Source: an uncultured Pseudomonadota bacterium (GTDB taxonomy: Bacteria; Myxococcota_A; UBA796; GCA-2862545). Taken from it: a stretch of DNA of 64,000 nucleotides. Location of the stretch: NCBI GenBank assembly GCA_903861005.1, contig CAIOSP010000014.1, positions 36,578 to 100,577 on the forward strand. Reading direction: 5' to 3'. The translations under genes and the position numbers were made by a program. Under the pieces are notes generated by a model, which worked only from the letters and a program-made list of their open reading frames with translations, made no database searches and was not told the origin of the DNA. Positions 37,898 to 47,219 of the stretch are shown here, piece by piece. Numbering within the stretch: the first letter of the stretch is position 1; each line of letters begins with the position of its first letter.

Positions 37898-38842
37898 GTG
37901 AAGCGTACCTCTGCCCTGTTCGTGTCTGTGCTGTTTGGCGCCGCCCTCGTCGGCTGTGACACCGAGCTGCCCGACGGCACCGACCCGGCCGCCGTGACCG
38001 ATCCCGGCCACTCCGTCGCCCCCTCGGCCAACCCCGCCGACCCGTCCGCCAAGGACGAGGACGCCACCTTCTTCGAGCGCGACTGCGGTACCTACATCTC
38101 GGTCGAGGCCGCCGCCCAGGCCGAGGCCATCACCGCCCAGATCCTCTCCGCCGAAGGCGTCGACTCCGGCATCCAGACCATGGACCTGACCCGCACCGTG
38201 CCGGTCTACATCCACGTCATCGGCAGCACCACCAACCCCAACCCCGTCACCACGCAGCAGATCACGGACCAGATGACGGTCCTGAACGCCGCCTACCTGT
38301 CCACGGGCCTGTCCTTCTCGCTCGTCGCCACCGACGTGACGGTGAACAACACCTGGTACACCATGGGCTACGGCTCCACCGCCGAGTCGCAGGCCAAGGC
38401 CGCGCTCCGGCAGGGCGGCAAGGAGTCCCTGAACCTGTACCTGGCCAACATCGGCGGCGGCCTGCTCGGCTGGGCCACCTTCCCCTCCGACTACGCCGCC
38501 CGCCCCTCCATGGACGGCGTCGTCCTGCTCTACTCGTCGCTCCCCGGCGGCAGCGCGGCCCCCTACAACCTGGGCGACACCGCCACCCACGAGGTCGGCC
38601 ACTGGGCCGGCCTGTACCACACGTTCCAGGGCGGCTGCGCCAAGACCAACGACTACGTGAACGACACGCCCCAGGAGAAGTCGGCGGCCTACGGCTGCCC
38701 GACCCGCCGCGACACCTGCACGCGGGATGCGGGCGCGGATCCGACGACGAACTTCATGGACTACACGGACGACTCGTGCATGTTCACGTTCACGGCGGGT
38801 CAGACGGCGCGCATGGCGACGATGATGACGACGTATCGGTAG
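37898..38842 (+). CDS. Pappalysin-like zinc metalloprotease (M43 family) lipoprotein
   Basis: A 314-residue predicted secreted metalloprotease. The GTG start gives a signal ending in ALVGC (Cys20), suggesting lipidation. The zinc site is the extended HEVGHWAGLYHTF (His231, His235, His241), and the Met-turn NFMDYTDDSCM follows with paired cysteines, as in family M43B. FTAGQTARMATMM closes the domain. M43 enzymes cleave peptide bonds of extracellular proteins. The roughly 55-residue stretch after the lipid anchor is a Pro/Asp-rich linker or propeptide. It is followed 107 nt later by a second, unrelated metallopeptidase gene. Confidence 0.92.
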   Translation: MKRTSALFVSVLFGAALVGCDTELPDGTDPAAVTDPGHSVAPSANPADPSAKDEDATFFERDCGTYISVEAAAQAEAITAQILSAEGVDSGIQTMDLTRTVPVYIHVIGSTTNPNPVTTQQITDQMTVLNAAYLSTGLSFSLVATDVTVNNTWYTMGYGSTAESQAKAALRQGGKESLNLYLANIGGGLLGWATFPSDYAARPSMDGVVLLYSSLPGGSAAPYNLGDTATHEVGHWAGLYHTFQGGCAKTNDYVNDTPQEKSAAYGCPTRRDTCTRDAGADPTTNFMDYTDDSCMFTFTAGQTARMATMMTTYR

Positions 38843-38949
38843 GGTTGTGGCCGGGTGCGAAGGCCTCCGCTCGCGGCCTTCGCTTCCCCGTGCCACGGGC
38901 GATGCGCCCCGGTTACCCGCCGCCCAGCCCTATTCTTGGAGCCGCCGCT

Positions 38950-39498
38950 TTGAAATTCGTCTTCGTTGCTGCGCTCGTCTGCACGCTCGCCCCGTCCATT
39001 GCAGCCGCGGATTGCGGGCCGGTTCCCCATGCCGCCAACGACTACAATGCCCTGTCGAGGTTCTGGGGCACGACGGTCTCGCTCTGTCGAGCGCCGGACG
39101 GCACGGGCAACGCGTACGCGGATCGGGACCACGGAGTGGTGTGGGCCGACCAGGCTTGGCTCGACGGCGTCGCCTCACGGTACGGCAGCTGGGCGGCGGT
39201 TGGCATCCTTGCGCACGAGTGGGGCCACATCGTGCAAGGCAACGTGGGAAGTGGCACCGCGGCCGAGCTGCAGGCTGACTGTCTCGCAGGCGTGTTCATG
39301 CGAGGCGCCGGACTTGCGCCCGAGTCCGTGCGCGAGTTCGCAGCCGTGAATTGGAACGAAGGCGGCGACCCTTACTGGACCCCCGACGGGCACGGCACCT
39401 CATCCCAGCGCGTGACCGCCGCACTCCGCGGCTACTCGGGCTTTCAAGGACAGCCCCCGGGAGCACTCGCTGCGCTCTGTCCGTTGAGCGCGTTCTAG
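38950..39498 (+). CDS. Neutral zinc metallopeptidase-like secreted protein
   Basis: A 182-residue exported protein. From TTG 38950 (after TTGGAGCC) it has a clear signal peptide, KFVFVAALVCTLAPSIAAA; an ATG at 38902 would put 16 extra residues before it. The core ILAHEWGHIVQGN (His89 and His93) followed by ELQADCLAGVFM matches the HExxH...E arrangement of neutral zinc metallopeptidases of the YpfJ type. It is shorter than YpfJ (about 290 residues) and lacks that family's N-terminal part. GDPYWTPDGHGTSSQRV resembles the family's C-terminal helix. Probably a soluble periplasmic or secreted peptidase. Confidence 0.78.
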   Translation: MKFVFVAALVCTLAPSIAAADCGPVPHAANDYNALSRFWGTTVSLCRAPDGTGNAYADRDHGVVWADQAWLDGVASRYGSWAAVGILAHEWGHIVQGNVGSGTAAELQADCLAGVFMRGAGLAPESVREFAAVNWNEGGDPYWTPDGHGTSSQRVTAALRGYSGFQGQPPGALAALCPLSAF

Positions 39499-39959
39499 GG
39501 GTCCACCCACAGCAAGCCAAGCGCGGCTCCGCGCAGAGGTCGCACTCCGTTCGAGGGTTGCGGTCGCCCCGCGGACGGCGCCGAGTACGCTGGCCGACTG
39601 CAATCTCGGGTCCGTCATGCAAGGCGCCGTTCACCCACCGCGACACAGGCGGACGACGCTGGCGCCCCGACCTCATGGCGCTCGGGTGAGTCGGTGACGC
39701 GTGTAGCCGGTCACCCACTCCGCCCGGCCGCTGACGTTTGGCTTGGAGTCACCGGCAGCCAAGCCGCGGTGCGAGATCAGGCTCTACGCCTCCGTCCCTC
39801 TCTCAGAGGGCCTCGGGGCACCTGACCGGCTTACACGGCTGCGTGTCCGGCCCGATCTCGTGCATCGAGGGCTGCTCGCAGACGCAGGCGTACGCGGTCC
39901 CGCGCCGGATCACCGGTGTCGCGCCCCGCCCCCAGGATACCCTCCCCACCCGAGGGCCC
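39499..39959. other. 461-nt intergenic region without a recognised feature
   Basis: GC-rich DNA between the small metallopeptidase and the next membrane-protein gene. Both are on the plus strand. Open frames here are shadows or extensions lacking ribosome-binding sites. I looked for tRNA-like, hairpin and repeat structure and saw nothing convincing. The promoter of the downstream gene presumably lies here. Confidence 0.5.
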
Positions 39960-41459
39960 ATGCCGTCCGCCACCCTGCTCCTCCCGCTCGCGCTGCTCCT
40001 GGCCTCGTTACGCCCGGCGACCTCACGCCGCGCCGATCTGGCCTGGGCCGTCATGCTCGCGATCACGGTGGCCATGGCCTGCCAGCAGGTCGCGCCGATC
40101 CTCCCCGTCCCGCTCGACCGTGACGCGCAGATCATCCGCGTCGCCTGCGCGCGCTTCGTCCCGTTCGGCGACTGGAACCACCCGTTCCTCTCGTACCTGC
40201 TCAACGTCCCGGCCCGCTTCTCCTCCGACCCGACCATCGTCCGCCTGGTCCCCGCGCTGTGGGCCGTGCTCGACACGGTCGCGCTGCTGATCCTGGGCGC
40301 GCGGATCGCGGGACGACCGGTTGGCGCGCTAGCGGCGATCTGGTTCGCGGTGGAGATCCCCAGGCGAATCGCCGTGCTGGAGATCGGCGACTGGGACTTG
40401 GCCGGGCTGGTGCTGCTCGCCATGGTCGACTGGCTGCACGCCGACCGACAGGCGCGCGGCGCGCGGGCCGCGGTAGAGACGGCCCTGCTGATCGGGTGGG
40501 GCTTTGTGTCGTCGTACCTGATGGTCATCGGGGGCGCGGCGATGAGCGCGGCGCTGTGGCTCGACCGCAGGCCCGAGTCGCGCGCGGCGCGCTGGGCGAG
40601 CGTGCCGGCGGTGGCGGCGACTGGGCTGTGGCTGGTCCACGTGTTCACGCACGGGGCGGAGATCCACGCGACCGCGGGCGGCGTCAGCCAGTGGCAGAAC
40701 GTGCTCCCGGAGTTCTGGAGCGAGTGGCCCGTGGGCCGCGCGACCGTGATGGTGCTGCCGATGGGCGTCGGCGTGGCCTGGGCCGCCACCCGGTGGCGCG
40801 AGGCTTGGGCGCGCCTGACGCTGCTGGCGCTGGCGCTCGTGCCGCTGGCGGTGCTCGGCGGCGCGGCCGGCAGCCACGTGAACGGCGGCTACTACGTCGG
40901 CCTGGTGACGCCGCTGTGGACGCTGATCGCCGCGGGCGGGACCTGGGCGCTGCTCCGGCGCGCGGGCGAGGCGATCGGCGGCATGCGCGGGCCGCTGGTG
41001 TCGGGCGTGGCATCGGTGCCGGTCCTGTGGGCCACGCTGCTGCTGCCGGGCACCGGCCACGCGCCGCCGGTGTGGAGCGACGTCCACGACGTGGTCGCCC
41101 CGTGGGCGCTGCGCACGCACGAAGACACGCGCCCCATCCTCACCAACATCCCCGGCCTGGAGACCAACATCCTGTGGGCCTGGGACCGCCAGGGATGGCC
41201 GGGCTTTCGCGGCGTGGCGTTCCCCATGGAGAGCCCGCTGCGCGATCGCCTGGTCACCACCCGCTGCCTGACCTGCGCCGCCGACCCCGCCTGCGCCGCC
41301 AAGCAGGCCGACGGCTGGGTGATGTTCTGGCGCAGCGACGACCCCGCCGAGCAGGCCTGCGTCGACGCCTGGGCCGCGCGCTGCGACAAGGTGGGCGTGC
41401 TGAGCACCGGCCAGTGGTACCGCGAAGCCGTCCAGCTTGACTGCCGCTCGCCTCACTGA
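39960..41459 (+). CDS. GT-C-like multi-pass membrane protein with cysteine-rich periplasmic tail
   Basis: A 499-residue integral membrane protein with about eleven hydrophobic segments. The first loop after the N-terminal helices contains PLDRDAQIIRVA, where GT-C glycosyltransferases (GT39/GT83 group) carry an acidic catalytic residue, and the middle follows their layout. The last 100 residues are soluble, with six cysteines (RCLTCAADPACAAK, QACVDAWAARC) likely disulfide-bonded outside the membrane. ATG 39960 was chosen because the first helix follows at once; an upstream ATG adds a polar leader. Lipid-linked sugar transfer is inferred from fold only. Confidence 0.72.
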   Translation: MPSATLLLPLALLLASLRPATSRRADLAWAVMLAITVAMACQQVAPILPVPLDRDAQIIRVACARFVPFGDWNHPFLSYLLNVPARFSSDPTIVRLVPALWAVLDTVALLILGARIAGRPVGALAAIWFAVEIPRRIAVLEIGDWDLAGLVLLAMVDWLHADRQARGARAAVETALLIGWGFVSSYLMVIGGAAMSAALWLDRRPESRAARWASVPAVAATGLWLVHVFTHGAEIHATAGGVSQWQNVLPEFWSEWPVGRATVMVLPMGVGVAWAATRWREAWARLTLLALALVPLAVLGGAAGSHVNGGYYVGLVTPLWTLIAAGGTWALLRRAGEAIGGMRGPLVSGVASVPVLWATLLLPGTGHAPPVWSDVHDVVAPWALRTHEDTRPILTNIPGLETNILWAWDRQGWPGFRGVAFPMESPLRDRLVTTRCLTCAADPACAAKQADGWVMFWRSDDPAEQACVDAWAARCDKVGVLSTGQWYREAVQLDCRSPH

Positions 41460-41544
41460 CGGCGGCACGGGTTTCGCTTATCGGGTGAGCCATCAGGGCG
41501 ATCGCCTGGGAGTATGTCCCGAGCGCCGCGTCCTTGGAGCCTGC

Positions 41545-42522
41545 ATGCTCGCTCGCGCCGCCCTCCTGACCCCACGCCCCCTCGCGCTCGTCGCGTCGTT
41601 CGCGCTGCTCGGCCTCGCGCCGACCCACGCCCGCGCTGACGAGCCCGCCGCGCAGGCGACGGAGGCTGCCGCGACGGACGCCGCTCCGACGGTGACCGCC
41701 GAGCCCGCCACCGCCCCGACCGCGACCGCCCAGCCCGCAACCGCGCCGACCACGACCGCCGATCCCGTCGCGACCGACGCCGCCCCCGACGCGCCCGCCG
41801 AGCCCGAGCCCGTCGGCGTCTCCGTCTACGTCGGCTTCTGGTCGGTCTACCCGTGGCGCGGCGCGAACGTGCTCGCCAAGGACTCGCTGCGCGATCAGAA
41901 CGGCATGGTCGACGTCGGCATGTCGTACACCACCGGCGGCTTCACGTTCGGGTACTGGTCGGCCTATCAAGTGCTGGGCGACAACATCCTCGAGAACATC
42001 GCAGGCGGCCTGGGTGACGAGCAGGACCTGACCTTCGGCTACGACTTCACGCTGCCCGAGGACGTCACCCTGTCGCTGGGCACGGCGGCCTACCTGTTCC
42101 CGTTCGCCCAAAAGGAGCAGACCGGCACCACGTTCACCGCCTACCTGGAGCCGTCGGTCGCGTTCGTGTGGGACGGCCCGGTGTGGGTGTCGGGCGCGGT
42201 GTCGTACTACGCAGGCGCGCCCAAGGTCTTCTGGTCGGACAACTACCTGTACCTGCACGCCGCGGTGGGCGGGACCGTGCCGCTCAAGGGCGACACGGGC
42301 CTGGACCTGTCGCTGGGCTTTGGCCACAAGCTGTTCACCGCCGCGCAGGACTCGCACGACAACCGTGAGGATCTGGGGCTCACGCTGGGCGTCCCGCTCG
42401 ACCTGGGCCACGGCGTGTGGGTGTCGCCCACCGCCAACCTGGCGTGGACAAACCTGGCCGATCTGCCCGTCGGGGACGAGTTCATGCCCTACATCGCGGT
42501 CGAGTTCGGCCTGGATCGGTGA
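41545..42522 (+). CDS. Outer-membrane beta-barrel of TorF/Gcw_chp type
   Basis: A 325-residue exported barrel. The signal peptide ends near THARA (residue 31), then an Ala/Thr/Pro-rich linker of about 55 residues with ATAPTATAQP-like units. The barrel begins at VGVSVYVGFWSVYPWRGANV, the usual start of TorF-type putative porins (family TIGR02001/Gcw_chp: first strand with S-x-Y-x-W/F-RG). Alternating strands end in MPYIAVEFGLDR. The linker is unusual for this family. ATG 41545 follows TTGGAGCCTGC. Probably an outer-membrane channel; its cargo is unknown. Confidence 0.8.
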   Translation: MLARAALLTPRPLALVASFALLGLAPTHARADEPAAQATEAAATDAAPTVTAEPATAPTATAQPATAPTTTADPVATDAAPDAPAEPEPVGVSVYVGFWSVYPWRGANVLAKDSLRDQNGMVDVGMSYTTGGFTFGYWSAYQVLGDNILENIAGGLGDEQDLTFGYDFTLPEDVTLSLGTAAYLFPFAQKEQTGTTFTAYLEPSVAFVWDGPVWVSGAVSYYAGAPKVFWSDNYLYLHAAVGGTVPLKGDTGLDLSLGFGHKLFTAAQDSHDNREDLGLTLGVPLDLGHGVWVSPTANLAWTNLADLPVGDEFMPYIAVEFGLDR

Positions 42523-42627
42523 ATACGGTTCGGCCCCTGCGTCGTCTGGCCGCGCGTGCGCACCCGCGGGCCCCTCGCTAGGACAAGCGTCCCCGCGGGA
42601 TCCATCGATCTCGCCCGTGAGGACCGC

Positions 42628-43416
42628 ATGTCCGCTCGCTCGCTCCGGTTCGTGTCCTCCCTGACCGTCGTCGCGCTCACCCAGGGCTGCGTGACGCTCG
42701 CCGGGTTCAACCCGGGCTCCGACAAGGGTGACGACACCGACGTGGTCGCCGTGGACGACACGGACGTGGTCGGCGTCGAGGACACCGACCTGGCCGGCGA
42801 GACCGCCGCGCCGCAGGACACCGACGTCGCGCCGGACACGGACCTGCCCGCCGACACCGATCCCCTGCCCGACACCGACCCGCCGGTCGACACCGACCCG
42901 CCCGCGCCGGGCCTCTACCTGTTCGTCACGGACGCGGGCAGCGTGGGCAACCTGGGCGGCGTCAGCGGCGCCGACGCGCGCTGCAATGCGTCGCCGGTCA
43001 AGCCGGTGGGCAGCGGCACGTTCAAGGCCATGCTCGCCGACGACAACACGCGCCACGCGTGCACCACGTCGCTCTGCGTGACCGGCGGCGCGTGGGAGAA
43101 CCTGAACTGGGTGCTCCAGCCCTCCACCACCTACTTCCGGCCGGACGGCACGCAGATCGGCAGCACCACCGCGGCGGGCATCTTCACGTCGGTGACGGTC
43201 GGCATCGGGACCAACAATTCGGAGGTATGGACGGGGCTCGCGTACGACTGGACCAACTCCAGCAACTCCAGCAACTGCACCAACTGGACCGACGGCACCG
43301 GCAACACCCTCGGGAACGTCGGCTTGGCCGACGAGACCGGCACCGACCTCATCGCCCGCTACCTGCAGTACTGCGACCGCTCGAACGTGCTGATCTACTG
43401 CGCCGAGCAGCCCTAG
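42628..43416 (+). CDS. DUF1554-like lipoprotein with DTD linker
   Basis: A 262-residue predicted lipoprotein. The signal ends in LTQGC (Cys21), followed by about 70 residues of DTDV/DTDP units. The C-terminal 170 residues resemble the DUF1554/C-type-lectin-like group found in exported spirochaete and myxobacterial proteins: YLFVTDAGSVGNLGGVSGAD (the typical start), ADARCN, FKAMLADDNTRHAC, and the WTDGTGNTLGN and YCAEQ ending. These domains bind ligands; the specific one is unknown. ATG 42628 follows GAGGACCGC. Confidence 0.8.
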   Translation: MSARSLRFVSSLTVVALTQGCVTLAGFNPGSDKGDDTDVVAVDDTDVVGVEDTDLAGETAAPQDTDVAPDTDLPADTDPLPDTDPPVDTDPPAPGLYLFVTDAGSVGNLGGVSGADARCNASPVKPVGSGTFKAMLADDNTRHACTTSLCVTGGAWENLNWVLQPSTTYFRPDGTQIGSTTAAGIFTSVTVGIGTNNSEVWTGLAYDWTNSSNSSNCTNWTDGTGNTLGNVGLADETGTDLIARYLQYCDRSNVLIYCAEQP

Positions 43417-43417
43417 C

Positions 43418-44218
43418 TCAGGCCCGCTGGACGAACGGCACGGGCCTGCCGTCCAGCGCGAGCGCGTTGCCCTCCGCGCGGCGGCGGTCCAGGATGGACC
43501 ACAGGATCCACAGGTAGGTCCCAAAGCCCGCGCCCAGGTGCCACAGGGCGTGCAGCGGGATGGCCTGGACCGGGCTGTCGCACGGCAGCAGCACGTGCTC
43601 GGGGATCCAGCAGAACGCCAGCGTGCCCAGGTAGGTCAGCGCGCTCCACGCGAACACGCGACGCAGCACCGGCGGCGACGGGTTCACGTAGGTCCACCGA
43701 ATGGCCGCCAGCACCATGTAGGCGGCGCACAGCGCGTAGGTGGCGATGAACACCGTGAAGAACGCCGGCGCCTGCAGGTAGGCCGTCGTGAACAGGGCCG
43801 CGAACACCAGGGCGACCGCCGCCAGCGCCTTGCCCGTGCCGCGCGGCTGGGCGCGCTGCCAGACCGTCCACACGCCCACCAGGCCCAGCCAGACCATCGG
43901 CAGCTCGTCGAGCGCCTGGGCCCAGCGCAGCAGCGTGCCGTGGAAGGCCGCCGAGCCCACGCCCACCACGCCCAGGCCGACGTAGTTGATCCCGAAGCGC
44001 CGCTCCTGCACCAGGTCCGACCGCCACACGCGCCACGCGCCGTACAGCCCGAGCGCCACCATGGGCAGGCTCGAGAGCGTGTTGAGCGGCTCGGCCACCC
44101 AGGGCGTCCAGACAAAGTCGGGCTCGCACCAGTTCACGTCGGCGGGTGCGCCGGTCCACACGCCCTGGCTCACGAGCGCGGCTCGCGCATGGTGTCTCCA
44201 CTCGTCGCCCCGTAGCAC
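43418..44218 (-). CDS. Alkaline-ceramidase-like membrane protein
   Basis: A 266-residue integral membrane protein with about seven helices, resembling the alkaline ceramidase family, which hydrolyses ceramides to sphingosine and fatty acid. Supporting features: the N-terminal NWCEPDFVWTPWVAEPLNTL (family signature for WCExx...N), VGSAAFHGTLL with a histidine of the zinc site, and PLHALWHLGAGFGTYLWIL with two further histidines. The start is uncertain: GTG 44218 is the longest, and GTG 44173 would put the signature nearer the N-terminus as in relatives. It is divergent from the GT39-like gene with about 50 nt between. Myxobacteria are known to make sphingolipids. Confidence 0.8.
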   Translation of the reverse strand: MLRGDEWRHHARAALVSQGVWTGAPADVNWCEPDFVWTPWVAEPLNTLSSLPMVALGLYGAWRVWRSDLVQERRFGINYVGLGVVGVGSAAFHGTLLRWAQALDELPMVWLGLVGVWTVWQRAQPRGTGKALAAVALVFAALFTTAYLQAPAFFTVFIATYALCAAYMVLAAIRWTYVNPSPPVLRRVFAWSALTYLGTLAFCWIPEHVLLPCDSPVQAIPLHALWHLGAGFGTYLWILWSILDRRRAEGNALALDGRPVPFVQRA

Positions 44219-44269
44219 CGCGACGCGCAGGGGCCCACGGGCTCAAGGGCGCCGGGATACGCGCCGCCT

Positions 44270-45736
44270 GTGGACGACGCCGAAACCATCCCCCCACCCA
44301 GCCTGGCCGCACGCCTCGCCCTCGCCGCGATCACGCTGGCGGCGCTTGGCCTGCGCGCCCGCGACGCGCTGCGCGGGGTCAGCCCCGAAGAGGCCGGCGA
44401 CCTGCGCCACGGCAGCGCGTGGAAGCTGTGGATCGACAGCGAGGTCGGGGTGAACCCGCCGCTGCTCAAGTGGATCGTCAACCTGCCCTTCGAGTGCTGG
44501 GACAGCCTGTGGTTCGGGCGCACGCTGTCGGTGATCGCGGGCACGGCGGCGGTGGCGCTCACGTTCTTCGTCACGCGGCGCGTGGCGCGCGGGTCGGACA
44601 CCGCCGGACTGCTCGCGGCGGGCCTGCTCGCGGTGCACGCGGACGCCATCCGCAACAGCGCCGAGTTTCGCCCATACGGCGTGTGGCAGGCGGTGGGCGC
44701 GCTGCACCTGCTGGCGCTCTTCCACCTGCTCGACGATCGCGCGTCCGTGCACGCCAAGCGCGCGGTGATCGCCACGGCGATCCTGCTGCCGCAGCTGCAC
44801 TACTTCGGGCTCCCGTGGACGTTGGCGCTCGCGGGTGTGCTCGCGCTGTCCGCCGACACACGCGCGCTCGCCAAGCTCTACGTGCCCGCGTTTGTGCTGG
44901 TGTCGCCGCTGCTCGCCGTGTCACTCGCGACGCCGGGTCTTCGTCGACCCGACGGCCACGCGGTCCTGCACACCATCTTGGGCGTCACGAGCATGGAGCT
45001 GCCCTCGCCCGCCGCGGTCGCAGCACCCGTCATCGACAGCTTCGGCATCTCGCGCGGCGAATTCTACATGGTGGAGCACGGCCTGTTCGCATTGACGCTC
45101 GCGGCGCTGCTGCTGCCCTACGCGATGGCCGAGCGCCGCCTCACCACGCACGAGCGCCTGCTGCTCGCGGGCGCGGGCTCGGTGCTGTTCAGCGTGCTCA
45201 CGCTCGGTCAGCTGCACCTGGTGCGATCGCCGATAGTGATGATGACGCTGACCTCGCTGCCCGCGGCGCTCGCGGCGGCGCCGTTCGCGCTGGCCAAGGG
45301 CCCCGGTCGCGACGTGATGCGGATCACGACGGCGGCCGTCTTGGCGACCGGCCTGATCGCGTTCTGGACCCGCGCGCCGGAGGTCGACCGCAGCCACTGG
45401 CCCGACGCGTTCCTCCGCACCTGGCACCAGCACGACGACGTGCGCGCCGGCCGCGACGTCATCTTGTACCCGCAGGCGACCGAGATGCTGCTGTACCTGA
45501 CGGCGTCACACCACGCGTGGGATCAGGTCGACGGACAGAGCCGCTGCGCCGACGGCACCGACCACTGCTTCGACTGGGACGGCGCGCGGTTCGTGGTGAT
45601 GCCGAAGTGGACCGGTACACCGCCCGACGGTCTGCTCGTCGCGTTCTCGCCCACGCCCAAGGGCTTTGGCGCGGGCTGCACGGTGGTGCAGGAGGACGCG
45701 CCGCGCATGTGGGACTGTCACCCGACGGCGCCGTAG
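44270..45736 (+). CDS. GT39-like membrane glycosyltransferase
   Basis: A 488-residue multi-pass protein of the GT-C/GT39 (ArnT/PMT-like) type. Helix one is followed by GVSPEEAGDLRHG, where the family has its catalytic acidic residues, then NPPLLKWIVNLPFE and HADAIRNSAEFRPYGVW with the R/Y-x-Y motif. About nine further helices lead to a soluble C-terminal domain (about 390-488) with four cysteines (CADGTDHC, GCTVV, WDC). It should transfer a sugar from a polyprenyl-phosphate carrier. GTG 44270 is the start with no strong ribosome-binding site, so the exact N-terminus is uncertain. Confidence 0.78.
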   Translation: MDDAETIPPPSLAARLALAAITLAALGLRARDALRGVSPEEAGDLRHGSAWKLWIDSEVGVNPPLLKWIVNLPFECWDSLWFGRTLSVIAGTAAVALTFFVTRRVARGSDTAGLLAAGLLAVHADAIRNSAEFRPYGVWQAVGALHLLALFHLLDDRASVHAKRAVIATAILLPQLHYFGLPWTLALAGVLALSADTRALAKLYVPAFVLVSPLLAVSLATPGLRRPDGHAVLHTILGVTSMELPSPAAVAAPVIDSFGISRGEFYMVEHGLFALTLAALLLPYAMAERRLTTHERLLLAGAGSVLFSVLTLGQLHLVRSPIVMMTLTSLPAALAAAPFALAKGPGRDVMRITTAAVLATGLIAFWTRAPEVDRSHWPDAFLRTWHQHDDVRAGRDVILYPQATEMLLYLTASHHAWDQVDGQSRCADGTDHCFDWDGARFVVMPKWTGTPPDGLLVAFSPTPKGFGAGCTVVQEDAPRMWDCHPTAP

Positions 45737-45911
45737 CGACTGAACGCGCGATCGGATCCACCCGACGAGGCACGCACCGCGCGCGACGGGTCTCTCCGAT
45801 CTCGCTACAGTCACCACACGTCCCACCGGAGGCGCCGCTGACCCGACCACCGCTCCGCTCCGCGTCGCTGGCCGCGCGCGTCCACACCCCGCCTCCTGGT
45901 TGACCGGTCGC

Positions 45912-46730
45912 ATGCGCCTCCTCCCCACTTCGGGCCCCGCCGTCTGGGCGCTCGACCTCGACGGCACGCTGCTCGGCCCCGACCACCGCCTGCACCCCGA
46001 CACCCTCGACGCGCTCGTCCGGGCGCATGACCTTGGCGTGCACGTGGTGATCGCCACGGGTCGGATCCTCGCCGCGACAGCGCCGGTCCTGGACGCGCTC
46101 CCGTTCGTGCCGTGGGTGGTGTGCTGCGGCGGCCAGACGGTGATCGCGCCCGGAGAAGCCCCGCAAGTCACCGAGCGGATCCACGTCGATCACGTGGCCG
46201 ACGTGCTGAGACGCGCGACGCCCTTCGCCGACGTCGCCGTGCAGCTCTACTGGCCCGCCCACCAGGCGATGTGGCGGAGCAACGACGCGGGCGAGCACCT
46301 CGAGCGCAGCGAGGGCCTCGCCTTCGAGCGCCTCGCGACCCTGCCAGACCCGGTGCCGGACGACCTGATCAAGATCGTGCTCACCGCGCACGACGAGGCG
46401 GCCCTGCAGCTCGACGGCGCCTTCCGCGGCGCCCTGCCCTACAGCTACACGGCCACCGGATCACGCTACCGCGACGTGCTGCCGCGCGGCGTCGACAAGG
46501 GCGCCGCCCTCGACCGCGTGCTCGCGCGCACCGGCTGGCCCGCCGACCGCGTGCTCGTCGCCGGGGACAACGCGAACGACGTGCCGATGTTCCAGCGCGC
46601 GCGCTGGCGGCTGGCGGTCGGCGAGCGCTGCCCGGCGCTGGTGGCGCTGGCGACTGAGCGCGTGGCGACGAACGAGGGCGGGGCCGTGGGGCGAGCGCTC
46701 AGCGCGTGGCTGGATCCCTCGGACCGCTGA
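45912..46730 (+). CDS. HAD-superfamily (Cof-type, IIB) phosphatase
   Basis: A 272-residue cytoplasmic haloacid-dehalogenase-type phosphatase, Cof/IIB subclass. Motif I is ALDLDGTLLG, motif II VIATGR, motif III Lys in VDKGAAL, and motif IV VAGDNANDVPMF; the C2B cap lies between motifs II and III. Such enzymes dephosphorylate sugar phosphates, FMN or similar small molecules. ATG 45912 is preferred over TTG 45900; both lack a strong ribosome-binding site. The gene is followed directly by a 36-bp repeat array. Confidence 0.9.
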   Translation: MRLLPTSGPAVWALDLDGTLLGPDHRLHPDTLDALVRAHDLGVHVVIATGRILAATAPVLDALPFVPWVVCCGGQTVIAPGEAPQVTERIHVDHVADVLRRATPFADVAVQLYWPAHQAMWRSNDAGEHLERSEGLAFERLATLPDPVPDDLIKIVLTAHDEAALQLDGAFRGALPYSYTATGSRYRDVLPRGVDKGAALDRVLARTGWPADRVLVAGDNANDVPMFQRARWRLAVGERCPALVALATERVATNEGGAVGRALSAWLDPSDR

Positions 46731-46732
46731 GG

Positions 46733-46912
46733 CGCGCCCGCGCCGAGCCCGAATGGCGGCGCCGTCGACGCGCCCGCGCCCAGCCCGAACGTGGGGGCAG
46801 TCCACGCGCCCGCGCCGAGCACGAACGTGGGGGCAGTCCGCGCGACCGCGCCGAGCACGAACGTCGGGGCAGTCCACGGCCCCAGCGCGGAGCCCAAACG
46901 TGGGGCCACTCT
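46733..46912 (+). repeat. Tandem 36-bp repeat array, five units
   Basis: Five contiguous 36-bp units at 46733, 46769, 46805, 46841 and 46877, beginning cgcgcccgcg and carrying acgtgggggcagtc in most. Units two to four are almost identical; the first and last are diverged, so the array probably grew from the middle. It begins 2 nt after the HAD phosphatase stop and ends 8 nt before the stop of the convergent small gene. There are no spacers, so it is not a CRISPR array. Confidence 0.9.
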
Positions 46913-46920
46913 ACGTGCGC

Positions 46921-47219
46921 TCACCTCGCCGGCTGCACCAGCCGGTGGCTCGCGCCGCGATCGTCCGGCAGCGCGCGACGCCGGGCGCGGCCTACGACCT
47001 CGATGCGCGTCTGCGCGCGCGCCCACGCGTCCTGCCACGGCGCGATGTCGGACTGCGCGCCCGCGACCTGCACGAACACACGCGCGCTGAAGTCGCCCCC
47101 CTTGTCCAGGCGGGCGGCCTCCCACATCTGATCGGCGACGGCGGCGTCGCCGGAGAGCAGCGCGGGGATGGCCGTCGCGACGAGCGCCGCGGCGAGCAGT
47201 CCCCAGCGCCAGCTCAACC

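Noticed and set aside
39499..39959. tRNA or small RNA in the intergenic gap
   Set aside because: No cloverleaf, terminator or conserved motif could be drawn from the sequence by eye.
46733..46912. CRISPR array
   Set aside because: The units are 36 bp, a common CRISPR repeat length, but they are contiguous with no spacers, and no cas genes are nearby.
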